Both the position numbers and the translations under genes were made by a program. Source: Deltaproteobacteria bacterium (GTDB lineage Bacteria > Desulfobacterota > Syntrophia > Syntrophales > UBA2210). Taken from it: a stretch of DNA of 10,306 bases. The first letter of the stretch is position 1. Each line of letters begins with the position of its first letter. The stretch spans positions 1 through 10,306 of the forward strand of contig JAUVXT010000083.1 in assembly GCA_030603465.1 (NCBI GenBank), written 5' to 3'. The notes beneath the pieces are model-generated. The model worked only from the letters and a program-made list of their open reading frames with translations. It made no database searches and was not told the DNA's origin. Below are positions 6,535 through 10,306 of this stretch, piece by piece.

Positions 6535-7300
6535 GGAGCCGACGAAAGGATCGGAGGCCTGGGGAATGGTTCCCATAGTTCTGTTCCTTGTGGTGTGGGA
6601 AATTGCGTCGCGTTCACAGATTCTTTCCGTTCATTATTTTGTTCCTCCCCCTTCGGCCGTCGTGGAAGAATTTTACCGGTTGACCATCGAGGGTGAACTT
6701 GGCGTCAATTTTTTGAGCAGCCTGAGCCGCGTTCTCATAGGATTTTGTGCGGGATCTTTAGCGGGTCTCCTGACAGGCATAATAATGGGATGGAATGAGA
6801 TCGCACACAGGACGCTCCATCCCCTCTTCAGCCTCTTCTATCCTATCCCCGCTCTGGGGTGGCTGCCTCTTTTGATTATATGGTGCGGTATAAGCGAGGT
6901 GCTCCCCATCGCCCTCATCTTTATATCTTCCTTTTTCCCGATCCTCGACAACACGATCACCGGGATAAAAACGGTACCTAAAAACTATATCAAAGTCGCT
7001 GAAACGTTGGGCGCATCACGCTACAAGGTATTGACGACGGTGATTCTTCCTTTGGCGCTGCCGAATATATTTACGGGATTGCGATTGACGACAGGCATGG
7101 CGTGGAGGGTTATTATAGCCGCCGAGATGGTGGCCATTCCCACCGGCATCGGGGCCTTACTCATGAGAGCCCAGAGCCTGATCAGGATAGACATTATTAT
7201 TGTATGCCTGATTATACTGTCGATTATGTGCCTCGCTTTTGAAAGATTCTTCCTCTTCATGGAGCGACGATTGACGGGCAGATGGAGCCAGCATGTCTGA
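6527..7300 (+). CDS. SsuC/TauC-type ABC transporter permease
   Basis: Inner-membrane subunit of the second importer. Its 257 residues have a typical SsuC/NitT layout: an N-terminal hydrophobic helix (about 12-28), the FVPPPSAV segment (38-45), SLSRVLIGFCAGSLAGLLTG (65-84), YPIPALGWLPLLIIWCG (105-121), and the EAA docking loop VAETLGASRYKVLTTVILP (157-175), followed by MAWRVIIAAEMV and a C-terminal membrane helix. It starts with ATG at 6527, with GAGGTGG 4 bases upstream, and overlaps both neighbours by exactly 8 bases (6527-6534 and 7293-7300). It is not closely similar to the ModB-like permease at 3546-4370, so the two importers have different membrane architectures. Confidence 0.88.
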   Translation: MIKEPTKGSEAWGMVPIVLFLVVWEIASRSQILSVHYFVPPPSAVVEEFYRLTIEGELGVNFLSSLSRVLIGFCAGSLAGLLTGIIMGWNEIAHRTLHPLFSLFYPIPALGWLPLLIIWCGISEVLPIALIFISSFFPILDNTITGIKTVPKNYIKVAETLGASRYKVLTTVILPLALPNIFTGLRLTTGMAWRVIIAAEMVAIPTGIGALLMRAQSLIRIDIIIVCLIILSIMCLAFERFFLFMERRLTGRWSQHV

Positions 7301-8354
7301 GATTACCCTCAAGGGAATAAACAATTTTGCCTGCAAGAATGTAACCCTTCGTATACGGGAGGGGGAGATTCTTGTCCTTCTGGGACCGACAGGGGCGGGG
7401 AAGACAACTCTGCTTAATGTCATTGCCGGATTGATTCCCTACCATGGGACGGTGTGTATCAATGGTAACGCGATCGATAATGTTGCCGCCAGTCAACGGA
7501 ATGTGGGCTATCTGTTTCAGGATTTATCGTTGTTTCCCCATCTCAGCGTGGCATCGAACGTCGCCTACGGGCTGACGATGCGAAAAATGCCACACAGGGA
7601 GAGGAGTGTTGATGAATTATTGCGGTTGATGAAGATAGGGCATCTGGCGGAGCGTTATCCGGGAGATTTGAGCGGTGGTGAAAGGCAGAGGGTTGCCCTG
7701 GCGCGGGCAATCGCCCCTGCTCCAAAGGTCCTGCTGTTGGATGAGCCCTTGAGCAGTCTGGATTTCAGAACTTCGCGATATTTCATGATGGAGATCCGTC
7801 GCATTCAGAGGGCCTTGGGAATTACGACCCTCTATGTTACCCACAGCTTCATCGAGGCGAGAGAGATGGCCGACAGAGTGGGTGTCATGCATGAGGGGAG
7901 GTTGGAACAGGTAGGTAGCCCCGAGGAGGTGTTCACCTATCCCGCAAATGAGCGGGTTGCCGATTTTATCGGCCCGCCCAACGTGCTCGACTGCGAACAG
8001 AGCGAGACGCTGGGAAGGGGATTAGTCGAGGTTTGCTGCGGGGGGAATAAGATCATTGTGCCGTATGACGGTGGCGAAGTAAAGAAAATTTCCATATCTC
8101 CCAGGCATATCTATGTCTCTATTGAAAAACCGCCAGGGCCGACGGTAAACAGATTCCGAGGGGTGGTTGATGAAGTCATGGTATCCGATCTGGTGTCACG
8201 ATATAAAATAAAGATTGGGGACACTTTTCTTGTCGCAGAATTGCCTCGGGGTGTGTGTGAGGAAATGGATCTGTCTCCGGGGAGAGAGGTGTTCCTGGTG
8301 TTGAAGTTAAGATGGATAAACGTTATAGAAGGTGGAGGAGTTGTAAATGGATAA
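7293..8354 (+). CDS. ModC-like ABC transporter ATPase with C-terminal regulatory domain, paired with SsuA/SsuC-type subunits
   Basis: Cytoplasmic ATPase of the second importer. Its 353 residues carry Walker A GPTGAGKT (31-38), Q-loop FQD (75-77), LSGGE (126-130), Walker B VLLLDE (146-151) and switch His184. ATPases of SsuB/TauB/NrtD type are usually about 250-270 residues and stop soon after the core; this one continues for about 110 residues with KKISISPR (264-271), KPPGPTVNRFRG (279-290) and REVFLVLKLRWINV (331-344). This tail closely follows the pattern of the first ATPase (4367-5422), so the two are probably paralogues from a duplication. GGAG lies 5 bases before the ATG, and the stop overlaps the DUF364 gene by 8 bases. 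The combination suggests that oxyanion sensing was retained or adopted by a different transporter type (inference). Confidence 0.88.
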   Translation: MSEITLKGINNFACKNVTLRIREGEILVLLGPTGAGKTTLLNVIAGLIPYHGTVCINGNAIDNVAASQRNVGYLFQDLSLFPHLSVASNVAYGLTMRKMPHRERSVDELLRLMKIGHLAERYPGDLSGGERQRVALARAIAPAPKVLLLDEPLSSLDFRTSRYFMMEIRRIQRALGITTLYVTHSFIEAREMADRVGVMHEGRLEQVGSPEEVFTYPANERVADFIGPPNVLDCEQSETLGRGLVEVCCGGNKIIVPYDGGEVKKISISPRHIYVSIEKPPGPTVNRFRGVVDEVMVSDLVSRYKIKIGDTFLVAELPRGVCEEMDLSPGREVFLVLKLRWINVIEGGGVVNG

Positions 8355-9063
8355 GATCATAAGGAAAAATTTTTTACACCTTATTAAGGGCAAGGGGTTT
8401 GAATCTGAGGATATAAATATTGTTGCAAAGGCGTTAACGCCCGAGGAGGCCATTGGGAACCCGGAACATGATGACTATCCACTGCAAAAGGGGAAAGAAC
8501 GATTGATGCAGGCGGAATTCAGGGGATCATTCGGCCAGGCCTTTACTGATATGTTTGGAAATTATAGGGGCAGTCTTTCCGAGGTTCTATCTGTGGATTT
8601 GAACAATAATTTTCGGCGCGCCATATTCGTCTCCTCGATAAATGCCGTTATGAGGCATCTCGGAATGGTGGACAACACCGTGCATTGCAAAAATGAAGAT
8701 CCAAAAGAGTGCGCCAAGAAACTGGTAGAGTATATCAAGGATAATTACGGCAGTCCCAAAATATCCCTTGTGGGACTACAGCCACGAATGCTGGAGGCCC
8801 TGAGCCGGGTTTTCGAGGTGAGGGTCACCGATCTCGATGAGGAAAACATCGGGCAAAAAAAGTTTGGCGTTATGATTGAGTCGCCTGTTAAAAGAGATGA
8901 AAATATGCAATGGTGCGATGTGGCTCTGGTTACGGGCACCACGCTTACAAATAACACGATAGGCGGCTTTGAAGGGGGGAAGCCCGTTATATACTTTGGT
9001 GTTACCATAGCTGGTCCTGCCCGGTTGCTGGGGTTGAACCATTTTTGTCCCTTCGGCGCGTAG
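8347..9063 (+). CDS. DUF364 (with DUF4213-like N-terminus) putative heavy-metal chelation protein
   Basis: A 238-residue cytoplasmic protein of the DUF364 family, which is described from a structural-genomics structure (Desulfitobacterium) as an enolase-like N-domain plus a Rossmann-like C-domain, with a suggested but unproven role in metal chelation. Visible family segments are NPEHDDYPLQKGKERLMQAE (38-57), GSFGQAFTDMFG (60-71), NAVMRHLGMVDNTVHCKNED (99-118), SLVGLQPRMLEAL (140-152), VTDLDEENIG (160-169), VTGTTLTNNT (195-204) and the C-terminal FGVTIAGPARLLGLNHFCPF. GGAGGAG lies 6 bases before the ATG, and the start overlaps the ATPase stop by 8 bases, so it belongs to the transporter operon. 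A role in holding or presenting the imported metal is inferred from position. Confidence 0.88.
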   Translation: MDKIIRKNFLHLIKGKGFESEDINIVAKALTPEEAIGNPEHDDYPLQKGKERLMQAEFRGSFGQAFTDMFGNYRGSLSEVLSVDLNNNFRRAIFVSSINAVMRHLGMVDNTVHCKNEDPKECAKKLVEYIKDNYGSPKISLVGLQPRMLEALSRVFEVRVTDLDEENIGQKKFGVMIESPVKRDENMQWCDVALVTGTTLTNNTIGGFEGGKPVIYFGVTIAGPARLLGLNHFCPFGA

Positions 9064-9103
9064 GAAAGGCGCCTATTGGATTTATTGGGGAAGGGGAAAC
9101 ATT

Positions 9104-9115
9104 TTTACATGTAAA
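9104..9115. repeat. 12-bp perfect palindrome between DUF364 and EF2563 genes
   Basis: TTTACATGTAAA is a perfect palindrome in the 74-bp gap before the next gene, 22 bases upstream of its ATG. It may be a protein-binding site or chance in an AT-rich spacer. Confidence 0.25.
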
Positions 9116-9137
9116 GAATTTTGATGGGAGTGAAAAA

Positions 9138-9938
9138 ATGTCGATAGGGAAAGTGATAGTTCTTATAAAGGGAGCGGGGGAAATGGCGAGCGGAGTCGCC
9201 GTCAGATTGAAGCGATCAAACTTTAAGGTGTGCATGACGGAGACTTTTCATCCTGAAGCGGTGAGGAGAGAGGTGTCGTTCTGTGAAGCCGTTTATGATG
9301 GGGAAAAGACGGTTGAAGGTATTTCGGCCAGGTTTGTTGATAGTTTCTCTCAGATCCAGGGAGTGTGGGATTGTGGTAAGATCCCCCTTATTGTCGATCC
9401 CGATACCGCGGTGAAGGAATTTCTCAAACCGGCAGTCCTGGTAGATGCCATACTGGCAAAAAAAAATCTTGGAACAAGAATGACCGATGCGCCCCTTGTT
9501 ATCGGGTTAGGACCCGGTTTTTTTGCCGGAAGGGACGTTCATATGGTGGTGGAGACGATGCGCGGTCATAACCTGGGGCGGGTTATACAAGAGGGAGAGC
9601 CCCAGCCGAATACGGGAATCCCGGGAGTGATAGCCGGGTATTCTTCTGAAAGGGTCTTTCGCGCTCCCAAAAGCGGCACGCTGAAAACGTTAAAGGGAAT
9701 AGGTGATCGTGTTGAGACCGGCGAGGTCGTCGCTCTGGTTGATGATTGTCAAATAAAGGCCCAAATTGGCGGGATTATACGGGGGTTGTTGAGAAATGAG
9801 ACCATTGTAAGAGAGGGTATGAAAACAGGCGACATAGACCCCCGTGGGGAAAAGGAGTACTGTTATACCATTTCGGAAAAGGCAAGGACTATCGGCGGGA
9901 GCGTGTTGGAGTGCATATTGTCACACTTCAACCGGTGA
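9138..9938 (+). CDS. yqeB: EF2563/YqeB-family selenium-dependent molybdenum hydroxylase maturation protein
   Basis: A 266-residue protein of the EF2563/YqeB family, found with YqeC and MocA-like proteins in clusters for selenium-dependent molybdenum hydroxylases, where it is thought to help mature the enzyme; the biochemical step is not established. Recognisable segments are VLIKGAGEMASGVAVRLKRS (8-27, Rossmann-like glycine motif), FHPEAVRREVSFCEAVYDGE (37-56), PLIVDPD (83-89), VLVDAILAKKNLGT (100-113), APLVIGLGPGFFAG (118-131), PNTGIPG (157-163), DIDPRGEKEYCYTISEKARTIGG (232-254, split here only in description). The ATG at 9138 is chosen because GGGAG lies 7 bases upstream and homology begins there; the frame extends back to a TTG at 9045 without family resemblance. 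Its presence points to a molybdenum hydroxylase elsewhere in the genome, perhaps downstream. Confidence 0.9.
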   Translation: MSIGKVIVLIKGAGEMASGVAVRLKRSNFKVCMTETFHPEAVRREVSFCEAVYDGEKTVEGISARFVDSFSQIQGVWDCGKIPLIVDPDTAVKEFLKPAVLVDAILAKKNLGTRMTDAPLVIGLGPGFFAGRDVHMVVETMRGHNLGRVIQEGEPQPNTGIPGVIAGYSSERVFRAPKSGTLKTLKGIGDRVETGEVVALVDDCQIKAQIGGIIRGLLRNETIVREGMKTGDIDPRGEKEYCYTISEKARTIGGSVLECILSHFNR

Positions 9939-9945
9939 GGAAGTT

Positions 9946-10197
9946 ATGAATATTGCAGATCTCAAAAGGGTAAATGACCTGTGGGAAAAGGTCTATCCCT
10001 ATCTGGCTTCGCAGATTATGGGAGAATACCAGAGGAATTCCGGATCGATTTTGGAGCTTGGCCCCTTCTCCGGTGGCATATCACGCGAAATGATGGCATT
10101 ATATCCGGAGTTCAAGGTTACGATTGCTGCGGAATCACCCGATGTCATCGAATATATAGGCGAAGAGATTGAGGGCTTCGGATTATCTGAAAAATAG
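9946..10197 (+). CDS. N-terminal fragment of a class I SAM-dependent methyltransferase, stopped by a frameshift
   Basis: The frame from ATG 9946 (GAGGAAG ends 2 bases upstream) encodes 83 residues: an N-terminal helical part, then SILELGPFSGGISREM, which matches methyltransferase motif I (hydrophobic-E-x-G-x-x-x-G), and VTIAAESPDVIEYI as the following acidic-loop strand. It ends in TAG at 10195-10197. Complete enzymes of this class are usually about 200 residues or more, so it is too short to be functional alone. The rest continues in the -1 frame from 10194 (next entry). The substrate is unknown. It lies 7 bases after the EF2563 gene and so belongs to the same transcription unit. Confidence 0.65.
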   Translation: MNIADLKRVNDLWEKVYPYLASQIMGEYQRNSGSILELGPFSGGISREMMALYPEFKVTIAAESPDVIEYIGEEIEGFGLSEK

Positions 10198-10306
10198 ATA
10201 TAATAGAGACTTACTATAATAGCCTGGATTTTGGCGATGACCAGTTCGATCTGGTCATACTGAGGGGGGCATTTTTCTTTCTGGACACCGGGGGGCAACT
10301 TTTCAG
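10194..10306 (+). pseudogene. Continuation of the methyltransferase in the -1 frame, running off the right edge
   Basis: Reading from ATA at 10194 gives IDIIETYYNSLDFGDD followed by QFDLVILRGAFFFLDTGG with no stop up to the window end. FDLVILRGA fits the methyltransferase motif after the acidic loop (usually DxV/I followed by a small or aromatic residue), exactly what should follow the 9946-10197 fragment. The switch occurs in a run of five A at 10190-10194, so one lost A is the simplest cause. A sequencing or assembly error is as likely as a true mutation. Confidence 0.6.

Noticed and set aside
9045..9137. N-terminal extension of the EF2563 protein from a TTG codon
   Set aside because: The 31 extra residues do not resemble the family, they overlap the DUF364 gene end, and a good ribosome-binding site precedes the ATG at 9138.
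10190..10197. Programmed -1 frameshifting in the methyltransferase
   Set aside because: The site does not fit the X XXY YYZ slippery pattern in the coding frame; a missing A in a homopolymer is simpler.

Overview
The window looks like a chromosomal fragment of an anaerobic, probably deltaproteobacterial (Desulfobacterota-like) bacterium. This is inferred from the mix of a molybdate-type ABC transporter, a DUF364 protein and an EF2563/YqeB-type molybdenum-hydroxylase maturation protein, and from the moderate GC content. No rRNA, tRNA or taxonomic marker is present, so the assignment is tentative.

Layout. Positions 1-1004 (minus strand) hold the N-terminal 334 codons of an RhlE-type DEAD-box RNA helicase that runs off the left edge. 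A divergent intergenic region of about 445 bp follows. At 1450-2455 there is a two-gene, overlapping toxin-antitoxin-like operon: a Phd/YefM antitoxin, then an unusual fusion protein. The fusion has an N-terminal RelE/ParE-like toxin domain and a C-terminal MocA-like (molybdopterin cytidylyltransferase-like) nucleotidyltransferase domain that has lost its signature residues. The antitoxin is preceded by two palindromes with TGTACA cores, like the operator known for YefM-YoeB. A 127-bp inverted-repeat element (2479-2605) separates this operon from what follows.

From 2694 to the right edge every gene is on the plus strand and tightly packed. First comes a ModA/ModB/ModC-type molybdate or tungstate transporter (2694-5422). 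After a 101-bp gap with a short palindrome comes a second ABC transporter (5524-8354). Its binding protein and permease are of the NitT/TauT/SsuA-SsuC type, but its ATPase is ModC-like, with a long C-terminal domain resembling that of the first ATPase. Then come a DUF364 putative metal-chelation protein, an EF2563/YqeB-family protein, and a methyltransferase gene interrupted by a frameshift near the right edge.

How the parts may work together (inference): the two transporters would import molybdate, tungstate or a related ligand. The DUF364 and EF2563 proteins would act in metal handling or molybdenum-hydroxylase maturation. The RelE-MocA fusion, although built like a toxin, carries a domain from the same cofactor pathway and may be a regulator or decoy rather than a classical toxin. 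The most interesting object is this antitoxin plus RelE-MocA pseudoenzyme pair; the second is the hybrid SsuAC-plus-ModC transporter.
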